A stretch of 64,000 nt of DNA from Brevifilum sp029548365 (GCA_035376985.1 DAOSSA010000004.1:65355-129354); one strand, 5' to 3'. Counted from the stretch's first letter, positions 26,076-35,507 are shown. The notes: a model not told the origin generated them from the letters alone. Translations and numbers: made by a program.

Positions 26076-26435
26076 ATGACCTATCAAAAACGTGTTGGTA
26101 AAATTGGTGAAGCGATTGCTGCAAAACACCTGGCAGGCAAGGGGTATCAAATACTGGAGCAGAACTTTACCGCCCGATTTGGTGAAATAGACCTGGTGGC
26201 GCTTGATAAGGATTGTATTGTATTTGTTGAGGTGAAGGCGCGCACCACCGTTGGATTTGGGCATCCGGAGGAAAGCATTACTGCGTCAAAACTGGAGAAA
26301 TTAGAAAACACAGCTTTGTTGTGGTTGGAAGCCCATCCAGAATCACCGGATGATTGGCGAATTGACGTGATTGCAATTCTTCTTGACCACCAGAATAACG
26401 TCAGGGATTTACAGCATTTTATAAATACGATCTAA
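26076..26435 (+). CDS. YraN family (UPF0102) endonuclease-like protein
   Basis: A 119-residue protein of the restriction-endonuclease-like YraN family. It starts with RVGKIGEAIAAKHLAGKGYQIL and carries the nuclease-type core FGEIDLVALD...IVFVEVKARTTVGFG, where Asp and E-x-K would bind metal. VKARTTVGFGHPEESIT is typical. Biological function is unsettled; a role in DNA processing or recombination is usually proposed. Its TAA overlaps the ATG of miaA by one base, so the two are translationally coupled. Confidence 0.9.
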   Translation: MTYQKRVGKIGEAIAAKHLAGKGYQILEQNFTARFGEIDLVALDKDCIVFVEVKARTTVGFGHPEESITASKLEKLENTALLWLEAHPESPDDWRIDVIAILLDHQNNVRDLQHFINTI

Positions 26436-27376
26436 TGTCAACGGAAGAAAAAAAAACCTTAATAATCATTTTAGGCGCAACAGCCGTTGGAAAGACGACC
26501 GCAGCGATAGTTCTGGCTCGACGCTTTGGCGGGGAGATTGTCTCGGCGGATTCAAGGCAACTGTATCGTGGGATGAATATTGGTACAGCAAAGCCATCTG
26601 CTGAGGAAATGAACCTCGTTCCCCATTATTTAATTGATGTCGCCGACCCTGACCAGGTGTGGAGCCTGGGGATTTACCAGCGTGAAGCCTATCGTTCGAT
26701 CCGTCAGATCCATGGACAGGGCAAGCTGCCCTTCCTGGTGGGCGGTACAGGTCAATACATCCGCTCAATCATGGAGGGCTGGCTAATTCCGCCGCAGGAG
26801 CCTGATATCGCCCTGAGGGAGGCAATTACTCATTGGGCTGAGAACATCGGCTCAGAAGCCTTGTACGACCGTCTGGAGCGAATTGACCCGGATGCTGCCA
26901 GGCAAATAGACCATCGCAATGTCCGCCGCACGATTCGCGCGTTGGAAGTGATCTTCAAAACAGGTGAGCGCTTTTCAGATTTACGCCAGAAACAAACCTG
27001 CCGTTACCATTTAATTGTAATGGGGATCAACCGACCGAGAGAAGTTCTGTATGACCGCATTGACCAACGGGTTGACGAAATGTTGGATCAAGGCCTGGTT
27101 CAGGAGGTGCAGGGGTTGCTGGAGGTTCATTTTTCACCTGACCTGCCGACGATGTCAGCGATTGGTTATGCTGAAATTATCCAGTATTTGCAGGGAAAGC
27201 TCAGCCTGGAAGAAGCAGTTGTTTTGATCAAACGCAATACCCGGATTTTTGTCCGCCGACAGGCAAACTGGTTTAAACTCGAAGATGAACGCATCAAATG
27301 GTTTACTGTCAATACAGGCGATGATGATGCCCAACTGATCGATGCTATGGAAACTCATATCAAGAATAACTTATAA
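26435..27376 (+). CDS. miaA: tRNA dimethylallyltransferase
   Basis: Adds a dimethylallyl group to A37 of tRNAs reading codons that begin with U. The 313-residue enzyme has the P-loop LGATAVGKTTAA, the conserved SADSRQLYRGMNIGTAKPS, HYLIDVADPDQVWSLGIYQ, VGGTGQYIRS and DHRNVRRTIRALEV. TRNTRIFVRRQ-like KRNTRIFVRRQANWF closes the core. All segments expected for activity are present. It is coupled to the preceding yraN and lies one base before the acyl-CoA ligase start. The dimethylallyl donor is a product of the isomerase whose gene begins this window, though the two genes are 25 kb apart. Confidence 0.96.
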   Translation: MSTEEKKTLIIILGATAVGKTTAAIVLARRFGGEIVSADSRQLYRGMNIGTAKPSAEEMNLVPHYLIDVADPDQVWSLGIYQREAYRSIRQIHGQGKLPFLVGGTGQYIRSIMEGWLIPPQEPDIALREAITHWAENIGSEALYDRLERIDPDAARQIDHRNVRRTIRALEVIFKTGERFSDLRQKQTCRYHLIVMGINRPREVLYDRIDQRVDEMLDQGLVQEVQGLLEVHFSPDLPTMSAIGYAEIIQYLQGKLSLEEAVVLIKRNTRIFVRRQANWFKLEDERIKWFTVNTGDDDAQLIDAMETHIKNNL

Positions 27377-27377
27377 A

Positions 27378-28985
27378 ATGGATCAAACAAAACCCTGGTT
27401 AGCGCAATATGATGAAGGAGTCCCCGCCGAGGTGGAGATTCCCAATCTCTCGCTGGTTGACCTGTTTGCTGAAGCAGTTCGAGAATCAAGAGATGCAACC
27501 TGCACAATCTATAAAGGCGTAGAACTGACTTATCAACAGGTTGATGATTTCTCTGAACGGATTGCTGCATACCTGCTTGATCAGGGCATAAGAAAAGGAG
27601 ATCGGGTAGGCATCCTGTTACCGAACTCTCCGGCTTTTGTGATCAGTTTTTACGGAATACTTAAAGCGGGTGGGGTGGTGATGGCGCTGAACCCGGCTTT
27701 CCGGCTGGCAGAAATTGAAACACAGGCTATCGAAGCCGGGATTCGCGTTCTGATATTGAAAGAAGCTTTTTACACGGCAGTTAAAACACAGTCTTTTGCG
27801 AAAGACATCAGGGCGGTTGTTGTCGGTTCGGATGCTGACACATTCCTTCCAGAAGGTGATATTACCTGGGGAAAAATCATGGAAGAATTTGCCGGTTGTG
27901 TGCAGGTGAATGTCGACCTCAATCCTGACGACCCTGCGGTATTCCAGTATTCAGGCGGGACAACCGGCACACCTAAATGCGCAATTGGCCTGCATCGGAA
28001 CCTGGTTGCGAATGTTTGCCAATTTAATCACTGGCTGGTGAATACCGAACCTGGAAAAGAAACCATTTTGGTGGCGATTCCAATTTATCATGTATACGGG
28101 ATGGTCTTGGGCTTAAACCTGGCTGTGAAAATGAGGGCGCGCATGGTGCTGATCCCCGATCCAAGGCAGCTTGAATCCTTATTGGATGCAATCCAGACCC
28201 ACCAGGCAACGATTTTCCCCGGTGTTCCCAGTTTGTATGCAGCGATCAATCATTACCCACCTGTTTTAGAGGGAAAATTTGATCTATCATCGATTAAAGC
28301 CTGCATTTCAGGCTCTGCGACGCTGCCGATCAAAGTCAAGCATGAATTCGAAGCGCTGACCCGGGGGCACCTTGTTGAAGGCTACGGCCTTTCTGAAGCG
28401 CCGACGGCCACTCATTGCAATCCAATTCTTGGCGAGAACCGTGAAGGTTCTATTGGTTTGCCGCTCCCGAATGTGGACTGTAAGGTCGTTGACCTTGAGA
28501 CCGGAGAGCGTGAGGTTGAAATCGGGGAGATTGGCGAATTGATCATCAAAAGTCCACAGGTGATGGCAGGATATCATCGGCGCCCAGAGGAAACAGCGCT
28601 GACCTTGCGAAACGGCTGGCTGTTTACCGGGGACGTAGTACGGATGGACCAGGATGGGTATTTCTACATTGTTGATCGGAAAAAAGATGTGATCAAGGTG
28701 GGGGGATTTCAGGTATGGCCAAACGAGGTAGAAGCGGTGATCAACAAACATCCTAAGGTTAAAGATGTTGCTGTTGCCGGGGTGGCTGATGAGCATGGGA
28801 ATGAGGCAACAAAGGCATGGGTGGTGCTGAAACCGGGAGAAGAAAGCTCACCCGAAGAAATTCGGAGCTTTTGCGATCAATACCTCACGCGGTACAAAAT
28901 CCCCAAACTTGTTGTGTTCATAGATGAACTCCCCCGGACGACAGTCGGAAAGGTGTTAAGGCGAGTTCTGGCATCTGAGGAGTAA
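27378..28985 (+). CDS. AMP-forming acyl-CoA synthetase
   Basis: An adenylate-forming ligase of 535 residues, probably activating medium- or long-chain fatty acids to acyl-CoA. Motifs are the ATP loop FQYSGGTTGTPKCA, YGLSEAPTATHCNP, FTGDVVRMDQDGYFYIVDRKKDVIKVGGFQVWPNEVE, and the catalytic Lys in PRTTVGKVLRR near the C-terminus. Substrate length cannot be told. ATG 27378 is one base after the miaA stop; an in-frame codon 36 bases upstream would lie inside miaA. No signal peptide or membrane span is seen, so it should be cytosolic or peripheral. It converges with ftsH across a hairpin. Confidence 0.9.
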   Translation: MDQTKPWLAQYDEGVPAEVEIPNLSLVDLFAEAVRESRDATCTIYKGVELTYQQVDDFSERIAAYLLDQGIRKGDRVGILLPNSPAFVISFYGILKAGGVVMALNPAFRLAEIETQAIEAGIRVLILKEAFYTAVKTQSFAKDIRAVVVGSDADTFLPEGDITWGKIMEEFAGCVQVNVDLNPDDPAVFQYSGGTTGTPKCAIGLHRNLVANVCQFNHWLVNTEPGKETILVAIPIYHVYGMVLGLNLAVKMRARMVLIPDPRQLESLLDAIQTHQATIFPGVPSLYAAINHYPPVLEGKFDLSSIKACISGSATLPIKVKHEFEALTRGHLVEGYGLSEAPTATHCNPILGENREGSIGLPLPNVDCKVVDLETGEREVEIGEIGELIIKSPQVMAGYHRRPEETALTLRNGWLFTGDVVRMDQDGYFYIVDRKKDVIKVGGFQVWPNEVEAVINKHPKVKDVAVAGVADEHGNEATKAWVVLKPGEESSPEEIRSFCDQYLTRYKIPKLVVFIDELPRTTVGKVLRRVLASEE

Positions 28986-29002
28986 AGGGGAGAACAAAAC
29001 AA

Positions 29003-29033
29003 AAAGGCTGCGATATGAGTATCACAGCCCTTT
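29003..29033. terminator. Bulged hairpin between convergent acyl-CoA synthetase and ftsH genes
   Basis: AAAGGCTG pairs with CAGCC(C)TTT, with one bulged C, and GAT pairs with ATC inside. An A-rich tract on the left would become a U tract for ftsH transcripts. It is probably a two-way terminator. Confidence 0.55.
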
Positions 29034-29053
29034 AAGTGTGTGGAAAGTCTTGA

Positions 29054-30910
29054 TTAAACCACTATTTGCGGGATACCACCGGTTTTTTCAACTGGCGTGG
29101 GGAAGATCTCGAAGAACTGTGTTGCGGTGATTGATTCAACTTCCAGGAGTTTTTCGGCTACTTTATCCAATTCAGTGCGGTATTGGTTTAAGATGTCTTT
29201 GGCGTTCTGGTAGGCATTTTGAACCAGTTCCTGGATGGCTGTATCAATCTGCTCGGCGATATGCTCTGAATAATCGCGTTGTTCAGAAATCTCGCGCCCA
29301 AGGAACACCAATTCTTCTTTCTTTCCGTAGACCATTGGACCCAGAGCATCGCTCATGCCCAGGCGCATGACCATCGTGCGGGCAAGTTTGGTCACCCGTT
29401 CCAGGTCATTGGAGGCACCGGAGGTGATATCGTTGAACACGATTTCCTCTGCTGCACGACCGCCCAGCAGGCTGATCATATCGCTCATAATCTGTTTGCG
29501 TGATTTGAGCATGCGGTCTTCCTCCGGAAAAGCGATGGTGTAGCCGCCAGCTTCGCCGCGTGAAATTATTGAAACCTTTTGGACAGTGTCCGCTTCAGGG
29601 AGTGCGTTAATTACAACGGCGTGGCCAGCTTCATGGTAGGCGATGATTCTCTTTTCGTTTGGATTGATCAAACGACTCTTACGTTCCGGCCCGGCGATAA
29701 CCCGTTCAATTGATTCCATAAATTCGGGGTGTTCAATGATGCGTTTATTACGGCGGGCAGCCAGAATTGCAGCTTCATTGACCAAGTTCTCAAGATCTGC
29801 ACCGACAAATCCCGGTGTTGACCGGGCAATATCGCCCAGATCGACATCCGGAGCTACAGGTTTGCCTTTGACATGGACCTCGAGAATTTCTTCACGTCCT
29901 TTGATGTCCGGCCGATCTAGGGTCACACGGCGGTCAAAACGACCTGGGCGCAGCAGGGCAGGGTCGAGGATGTCAGGACGGTTGGTCGCTGCGATGATGA
30001 TCACATTTGTATCGGTATCAAACCCATCCATTTCGACCAGGAGCTGATTGAGTGTTTGCTCGCGCTCGTCATGGCTGCCGCCCAGACCAGCACCTCGGTG
30101 ACGCCCAACAGCATCAATTTCATCCACAAACACGATGGAGGGTGAATGCCGTTTGGCTTGTTCGAACAGGTCTCGAACCCGACTTGCGCCAACACCAACA
30201 AACATTTCAACAAATTCAGAACCTGAAATCGAAAAGAAGGGAACGCCAGCCTCTCCTGAGACAGCTTTCGCCATGAGGGTTTTCCCGGTTCCAGGTGCAC
30301 CAACCAACAAAACGCCCTTCGGGATCCGGGCACCCAGGGCAATGAATTTTTGCGGTTCGCGCAGGAATTCAACAATCTCTTGCAGCTCTTCTTTGGCTTC
30401 TTCTACGCCAGCCACGTCTTCAAAAGTGACCGTGGGATGGTCCCCTGTGAACATGCGGGCTTTCGATTTTCCAAAAGACAGGGCAGCGGTGTTGCTTCCC
30501 TGTGCCTGGCGAAAGATGAACCAGAATAAAGCAATTAGAATTATGAAGGGCAGAATGTAACTGAGAATGGAGATAATCCCAAGAAAAGAACCGGGAAGTT
30601 TAATGTCAACTGAGATATCTTCAGCAGCCAGATCGTCTGGTGTAACACCCAGATCGATTAATTGGGTGATTAATGGGGTGTTGGGATCTTTTGTGGACGA
30701 TTTTTGATCGTTATTTTTATAAGTTATCTGAAGGCGGTTATCATCTTCGGTGATCGATTTGACCTTACCTTCGCGAATATCGGTAGCGAGCTGATTGATG
30801 GGAATATCAACAACTCTTTCATTTTGCTGGTTAACGGTGAAGTATACCATCGCAATAATTGCTGTAAATAGCAACACATAGATGATAAACGATTGGCTAC
30901 GTGGTTTCAC
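29054..30910 (-). CDS. ftsH: ATP-dependent membrane zinc protease FtsH
   Basis: An AAA+ protease that degrades misfolded membrane proteins and regulatory proteins. Two membrane spans bracket a small external domain: about residues 7-25, and 110-135 (IISILSYILPFIILIALFWFIF). The AAA module has Walker A GAPGTGKT, pore loop FVEMFVGVGASRVRD, Walker B IVFVDEID and the second region of homology RPDILDPALLRPGRFDR. The zinc motif is HEAGH and the third ligand lies in the DLERVTKLARTMV region. At 618 residues it is full length. The start is GTG 30910 with ggagg eight bases upstream, below an extended -10 promoter. Confidence 0.97.
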   Translation of the reverse strand: MKPRSQSFIIYVLLFTAIIAMVYFTVNQQNERVVDIPINQLATDIREGKVKSITEDDNRLQITYKNNDQKSSTKDPNTPLITQLIDLGVTPDDLAAEDISVDIKLPGSFLGIISILSYILPFIILIALFWFIFRQAQGSNTAALSFGKSKARMFTGDHPTVTFEDVAGVEEAKEELQEIVEFLREPQKFIALGARIPKGVLLVGAPGTGKTLMAKAVSGEAGVPFFSISGSEFVEMFVGVGASRVRDLFEQAKRHSPSIVFVDEIDAVGRHRGAGLGGSHDEREQTLNQLLVEMDGFDTDTNVIIIAATNRPDILDPALLRPGRFDRRVTLDRPDIKGREEILEVHVKGKPVAPDVDLGDIARSTPGFVGADLENLVNEAAILAARRNKRIIEHPEFMESIERVIAGPERKSRLINPNEKRIIAYHEAGHAVVINALPEADTVQKVSIISRGEAGGYTIAFPEEDRMLKSRKQIMSDMISLLGGRAAEEIVFNDITSGASNDLERVTKLARTMVMRLGMSDALGPMVYGKKEELVFLGREISEQRDYSEHIAEQIDTAIQELVQNAYQNAKDILNQYRTELDKVAEKLLEVESITATQFFEIFPTPVEKTGGIPQIVV

Positions 30911-30962
30911 TGATTCCTCCAGATGATGGACGCATCTTAATTATTGATTACCTAACCTCCGT

Positions 30963-30971
30963 ATTATACCA
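30963..30971 (-). promoter_or_regulatory. Extended -10 promoter (TGGTATAAT) for ftsH
   Basis: Read on the minus strand, TGG directly precedes a perfect TATAAT about 50 bases before the GTG start of ftsH. The -35 region is weak, as is usual for extended -10 promoters. Confidence 0.65.
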
Positions 30972-31029
30972 ACCCTCAATATGGATTTCTAGTAATCTTC
31001 CGGAATGGTTAATAAATCTAACAAACATC

Positions 31030-32187
31030 TTATAAAATTACAGCCTGGCGAAGCAACTGCCGGTCGTGATCGGCGATCTGGTATAAAAAGTCGTTGACGG
31101 TTTGAGCAAATTTTCTATCCCAGCCTTTAGATGGTTTCAGGTAGAATTCTTCGACCTGTGATAAAGTCGACTTTCGCGCGGTGATGAAGCGGGCTAACAT
31201 TTCGTTCGCGTTGTGTCCTTCTCGATCCGGATACTCACCCAGGGAAGGGGATTGATGTATAGTGAAATCGCGTATTTTTCCTGACAGGATTTCACCCCCT
31301 AAATTCAGGTGAACCTGCTCTTCAAACCAGATCAAGGAGCCAAGGACTTCGACGACTCGCACTTTGGGTGGAATTTTAACAACATTGGGTCCCCAATCCG
31401 GTTCAGCTCTGATCCAGGTGTCGAACACAGCGGGTGTTGCTCGCAAGGTGGCAATATTGACCAGTGGATCGGATGTTGGGAAGCGCTGAGGTGTGTGAAT
31501 CACCTGTTGCAGCCAACTTTTTACATCAACCAGGCTGCCGCCTTCCCAAAGAATTTCCTGGTTTTCTTGCTTAATCCAGAAAGTTTCAAACCCAAAGGTA
31601 TCCATGGGAAACAGGTCGTCACTGGGGTTATCACCGATCATCACAGCGGGCATCTCTGGCCAACCCATGCGGCCTAAGATTTCTGCATAATATGCCAGGT
31701 TTGGCTTGGTGAAGTGGAAATCATCATAAGCCGTGAACAACACAAAATCTTCGGGGTTCAGTCCTGACCACTGAATTCGCTGGTAGGTTGCAGTATGGGG
31801 GAAGAGCGGGTTGGTAGCAATAGCTATCGGCATCCCTTCGGACAGGCACCACTTCACCAGATCAGGAGATTCGGGCCTGGCCTGGACAACGGATTTGATC
31901 CGGGGATACTGCTGTTGATAAAAAGCATCCAATAACGGTTGACAGGCTTCACTTGTCGTTCCTAATTGAGGATAAAAATTCTCGTCAAAGACTTCCTTCA
32001 GGGTTTTTGCCGGATCCCGGTTGGCAATCATCATCTCCACTGCAATATGAATCTGGGAAGCAATAAATTCTTTCCGACCAAGATGGCTTAGAGTTTGACC
32101 AAGTAGATCAAAATAAAGGGGCAAAAAACGATCCATATGGGTCGATAAGAGGGTGTCATCAAGGTCAAACAGGACGGTTAGCGGCAT
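31030..32187 (-). CDS. HAD-family hydrolase with unassigned C-terminal domain
   Basis: Residues 1 to about 215 are a haloacid-dehalogenase-type phosphatase: LFDLDDTLLSTHMDR with the nucleophile Asp, IAIATNP (motif II), HFTKPNLAYY with the motif III Lys, and MIGDNPSDDLFPMDTFG (motif IV). About 170 further residues follow, including WIRAEPDWGPNVVKIPPKVRVVEVL and LGEYPDREGHNANEMLARFI; I do not recognise this part. The substrate is unknown. The ATG overlaps the stop of the upstream Cys-rich gene by one base, so the two proteins are made together and probably work together. Confidence 0.82.
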   Translation of the reverse strand: MPLTVLFDLDDTLLSTHMDRFLPLYFDLLGQTLSHLGRKEFIASQIHIAVEMMIANRDPAKTLKEVFDENFYPQLGTTSEACQPLLDAFYQQQYPRIKSVVQARPESPDLVKWCLSEGMPIAIATNPLFPHTATYQRIQWSGLNPEDFVLFTAYDDFHFTKPNLAYYAEILGRMGWPEMPAVMIGDNPSDDLFPMDTFGFETFWIKQENQEILWEGGSLVDVKSWLQQVIHTPQRFPTSDPLVNIATLRATPAVFDTWIRAEPDWGPNVVKIPPKVRVVEVLGSLIWFEEQVHLNLGGEILSGKIRDFTIHQSPSLGEYPDREGHNANEMLARFITARKSTLSQVEEFYLKPSKGWDRKFAQTVNDFLYQIADHDRQLLRQAVIL

Positions 32188-32513
32188 CAGGTTTCTTTGA
32201 AGAGATCAATGATGGGGTGGCATTCGCTGCATCCCACATAGGGGTTTTCAACATTTTGATGGGTTTTTGTGCAATAGGCGCTCACCACAACCCGTTTTTT
32301 CAGGCCAAACAGGCTGGATTTTATCACTCCAGATAAAATCATATGTGGACATGCATTGACCCGGGTAATCTCAGGAACGGGGCATGTCGTACAATATTTC
32401 AACTCCCAGGGTGGGTTGGTATTTTTGAGCAAACGGCACTCTTCATGATGCTTGCCCCGGTGATAATCACCGTAAAAATACGGACATTCTTTTCCAGTGG
32501 TGGGGACTCTCAT
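32187..32513 (-). CDS. Small cysteine-rich protein, unknown function
   Basis: A 108-residue protein with nine cysteines. Several sit in short-range groupings (CRLLKN, YCTTCPVP, NACPHM, AYCTKTH, GCSECHP), together with histidines, which suggests one or two metal sites. I do not recognise the family. There is no signal peptide or membrane span. The start at 32513 has agggag just upstream; GTG 32516 directly before it is an alternative. Coupling to the HAD gene (TGATG overlap) points to a shared process, perhaps as a metal-binding partner, but this is inference. Confidence 0.7.
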   Translation of the reverse strand: MRVPTTGKECPYFYGDYHRGKHHEECRLLKNTNPPWELKYCTTCPVPEITRVNACPHMILSGVIKSSLFGLKKRVVVSAYCTKTHQNVENPYVGCSECHPIIDLFKET

Positions 32514-32581
32514 CACTCCCTCGTTAAGGTCAGAATCCTCAAGTTAAGGTGTTGGCAGAAGTTAATGAGTTTGAGAAAACC

Positions 32582-33139
32582 TCACACGCGAGTGACATAA
32601 TTTCCATTGCGCGTATCGACGCGAATGGTGTCGCCCTGGTTAACAAATGACGGCACCTGGACTTCGAGGCCAGTTTCAGTCAGCACTTTTTTGGTCACTC
32701 CAGTCGCTGTATCTCCGCGGACGGCAGGTTCAGCTTTGGTCACCAGCAAATCAACAGAAGTAGGCAATTCAACATCCAATGCTTCGCTTTCGAAGAACAT
32801 CAATTTGACATCCATGTTGGGCTTCAGATACTGTGTTTGCTCTCCGAGGATATCCGCATTGACGGGATATTGCTCGTAACTCTGGTTATCCATAAAGTAA
32901 TACAAGTCTCCGTCGGCATATAAAAACTGGGCATTGTGATAGTCGAGGCGGATATCCTGTATCCGGTTGCCAGAGTTGAAGGTCATCTCTAAATTGGTGC
33001 CTTTGCGAAGATCACGGGCTTTGATGCGAATAGTAGCCGCGCCACGCCCGGGCTTGTTGTGGGCATAATCCACCACTTTGTACAAGTTACCATCCTGTTC
33101 AAAGGTGACCCCTTTGCGTAATTCGTTGACATCGATCAT
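32582..33139 (-). CDS. efp: Elongation factor P
   Basis: Relieves ribosome stalling at consecutive prolines. The 185-residue protein has the three expected beta-barrel domains, from MIDVNELRKGVTFEQDGNLYKV to the C-terminal VPSFVNQGDTIRVDTRNGNYVTRV. The tip of the domain I loop reads HNKPGRGAA, so residue 32 is Arg where many EF-Ps carry a modified Lys. In the Pseudomonas/Neisseria subfamily an Arg32 is rhamnosylated by EarP; no earP-like gene is in the window. A good promoter and aaagga ribosome-binding site lie upstream. It stands alone on the minus strand. Confidence 0.96.
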   Translation of the reverse strand: MIDVNELRKGVTFEQDGNLYKVVDYAHNKPGRGAATIRIKARDLRKGTNLEMTFNSGNRIQDIRLDYHNAQFLYADGDLYYFMDNQSYEQYPVNADILGEQTQYLKPNMDVKLMFFESEALDVELPTSVDLLVTKAEPAVRGDTATGVTKKVLTETGLEVQVPSFVNQGDTIRVDTRNGNYVTRV

Positions 33140-33176
33140 GAAAATTTTCCTTTACTTCTTAAAAAACAACATCAAG

Positions 33177-33205
33177 ATTATAGCCCACACATTCCTGGTT
33201 TACAA
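33177..33205 (-). promoter_or_regulatory. Sigma-70-type promoter TTGTAA-17-TATAAT for efp
   Basis: On the minus strand TTGTAA (33205-33200) and TATAAT (33182-33177) are 17 bases apart. The efp ATG follows at 33139. Confidence 0.75.
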
Positions 33206-33393
33206 GTCACAGCTCAGTCTGGAAGTAGATATGTTTTGATTTATAATTCGTTCAAGCTGAGGTGTGCTCGTTTGAAGTTATCTTTGAAAATTGTCGATAG
33301 TTTACTGAAGGTTCGCTTGAAAGTGCAACTGTTTTACCCTCAGGCTGTTAAACTTAATGATATTATTCGCTAGTTTTTTGAGGAGAGGAATTT

Positions 33394-34524
33394 ATGCTTT
33401 CCATTCATAAGATTGATCTGAAGGATCAAGCAGATGTAAAACGCTTTCTTGACCTGCCTTTTGAACTGTATGCCGGGCATCCTCAGTGGGTGCCGCCATT
33501 TATTACAGATGTGAAGGCCATGCTAAATCCGAAGAAACACCCCTTTTACGAACACTCAGAGGCTGAATTTTTTATCGCCTTAACTGATGGAAAGGTTGTG
33601 GGCAGGATTAGCGCCCTGGAAAACAAACCCTTCAACCTTTACCATGATGTAAAGGACGCTGAGTTCTACCTGTTTGAATGTATCAATGACCAGGAAGTGG
33701 CTGACGCGCTTTTTAATACAGTCTTTGAATGGGCACGAAAACGGGGATTGAACAAATTGGTTGGACCCAAGGGCTTTGGCCCGTTGGATGGTTATGGCAT
33801 CCAAATTGAAGGATTTGAACACCGCCAGATGATGAATATGATGAATTATAACTATCCGTACTACCGAGAACTGGTGGAAAACCTGGGTTTCACTAAAGTG
33901 GTAGATTTTGTGTCCAGCTTTGTGAACCCGCAAGAGTTTCGGCTGCCGCCAAAAGTTAGGAAAGCAGCAGATATCGCTAAAAAACGAGGCACCTTTGAGG
34001 TTTTGGATTTCAAAAACAAGCGTGAGCTGAAAAGCTGGGCTGGAAAGATAGGCCAGGCTTACAACCAGGCTTTTGTGAAAAACTGGGAATACTATCCACT
34101 GACTCAGCGTGAAATTGACTTTGTGGTTGACAATGTGATGACAATTGTGGACCCCAACTTGATCAAAATCATAGTGAAGGATGGAGATGTGGTCGGGTTT
34201 GTTTTCCCCTTCCCGGATGTATCAGCAGCAATGCAAAAAAATAAAGGCAAGTTGGGTCTAATTGCTATTCTGCGTTTACTGTTAGAAATTAAACATACCA
34301 ACTGGATTGCTTTTAACGGTGTGGGTATCCTGCCTGAATACCAGGGATTGGGCGGTAATGCCATTTTGTATGCTGAGCTGGAAAAGTCGATGCATCAATA
34401 TCCTAAGTTCATCAATTCCGAATTGACCCAAGTAGCGGAAACTGCAGAACAAATGCGCAAGGATTTACAAAACCTCGGTGTACAGTTTTACAAAAACCAT
34501 CGGGTATTTCAGCGAGAACTTTAA
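33394..34524 (+). CDS. GNAT-fold N-acyltransferase-like protein
   Basis: A 376-residue protein with two GNAT-like halves. The first contains PFELYAGHPQWVPPFITDVKAMLNPKKHPFYEH and VVGRISALENKPFN; the second contains KDGDVVGFVFPFPD and GILPEYQGLGGNAILYAELEKS, where the Q-x-x-G-x-G loop would hold the pyrophosphate of acyl-CoA. The conserved VPPF/HPFYEH opening is typical of a widespread uncharacterised YghO-like group. The acceptor is unknown; in some relatives lipid or amino-acid acceptors have been suggested. ATG is preceded by gaggag. It is monocistronic, divergent from efp. Confidence 0.78.
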   Translation: MLSIHKIDLKDQADVKRFLDLPFELYAGHPQWVPPFITDVKAMLNPKKHPFYEHSEAEFFIALTDGKVVGRISALENKPFNLYHDVKDAEFYLFECINDQEVADALFNTVFEWARKRGLNKLVGPKGFGPLDGYGIQIEGFEHRQMMNMMNYNYPYYRELVENLGFTKVVDFVSSFVNPQEFRLPPKVRKAADIAKKRGTFEVLDFKNKRELKSWAGKIGQAYNQAFVKNWEYYPLTQREIDFVVDNVMTIVDPNLIKIIVKDGDVVGFVFPFPDVSAAMQKNKGKLGLIAILRLLLEIKHTNWIAFNGVGILPEYQGLGGNAILYAELEKSMHQYPKFINSELTQVAETAEQMRKDLQNLGVQFYKNHRVFQREL

Positions 34525-34788
34525 ATACTCGTGAGCAGTCGCTGGTAAAAAAAGAAAACCGAAGGTGTTATCATGCTCCTCAATCGGTTATATATTATGG
34601 TGAATCAGCCCGTTTTACCAATCACCAGGTTCTTAAATAAACCTGTTATTCAGGTGGATTGTTCTGTTTTTATCTTAGAGTAGGATTGAAAAACTCAATA
34701 ATTATCAGCTATTCCAATTTGTTTAATGGTCAAATGGGGTAGACTCAGCACTTTGACACCTGTTTGAAGAAATGGATCGAAATAATTG

Positions 34789-35460
34789 ATGGAAGAACAA
34801 AAACCCGAAAAGAAAAATGTAGGAATTTTTCTGGTCATACTATTGGTCGCCGTTATTGGTTCAACGATATTTATTATAATCACCATTAATCGGACGATAG
34901 AATCGGCAATGTCCCCTGTGCAAAATGTGAACAATGTGCTCAGCACACAGGTTTCGCAGATCTTGCACCCCACGCCTACGGTGATTCCCGATCCGGCCAC
35001 CATCATCCGGGAGGTGCAGTCACTGGCTCGATTGGAAACGATTCAATATTCTGTACAGAAAGTGATTACAGCTGAGGTTAACCAGGGTGTTCTGGGACCG
35101 CTTTTTGGCGATAAATTATTGTTGGTGGCGCATGGTTATGTCATTGCTGGTGTAGACCTTGCGGATCTTTCAGTCAACGACCTAAGGTTGGAAGATGACG
35201 TACTTTATGTCTACTTACCGGAAGCCGAAGTTTTTGTTGCTGCACTTAATAATGAAAATTCATACATCTATGATCGCACAACGGGATTGTTTCGTAAAAG
35301 CGACGCTAACCTTGAAACTGCAGCACGAAGAATTGCCGAACAAGAAATCTATAACGGGGCAGTTGAAGATGGTATTTTAGACCAGGCCCAATTGAACACA
35401 GAAATCTTCCTGGAAAGGTTGTTTAACGCTCTTGGTTATTTACGGGTGGTTTACGAATAG
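34789..35460 (+). CDS. DUF4230 family membrane-anchored protein
   Basis: A 223-residue protein with an N-terminal membrane anchor (about residues 12-33, VGIFLVILLVAVIGSTIFIII) and a Pro/Thr linker (HPTPTVIPDP). The external domain matches DUF4230: IREVQSLARLETIQYSVQKVI, LFGDKLLLVAHGYVIAGVDLADL, VLYVYLPEAEVF and SYIYDRTTGLF. The function of the family is unknown; it is exported or surface-facing in many bacteria. ATG 34789 is preferred to the TTG one codon upstream. It is the last plus-strand gene before the long minus-strand envelope region and converges with the NusG-like gene. Confidence 0.85.
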   Translation: MEEQKPEKKNVGIFLVILLVAVIGSTIFIIITINRTIESAMSPVQNVNNVLSTQVSQILHPTPTVIPDPATIIREVQSLARLETIQYSVQKVITAEVNQGVLGPLFGDKLLLVAHGYVIAGVDLADLSVNDLRLEDDVLYVYLPEAEVFVAALNNENSYIYDRTTGLFRKSDANLETAARRIAEQEIYNGAVEDGILDQAQLNTEIFLERLFNALGYLRVVYE

Positions 35461-35507
35461 TTTGAACTCACCTTTTGGATCAAAGTTGATGCCCAGGTGG
35501 CCAAAAG

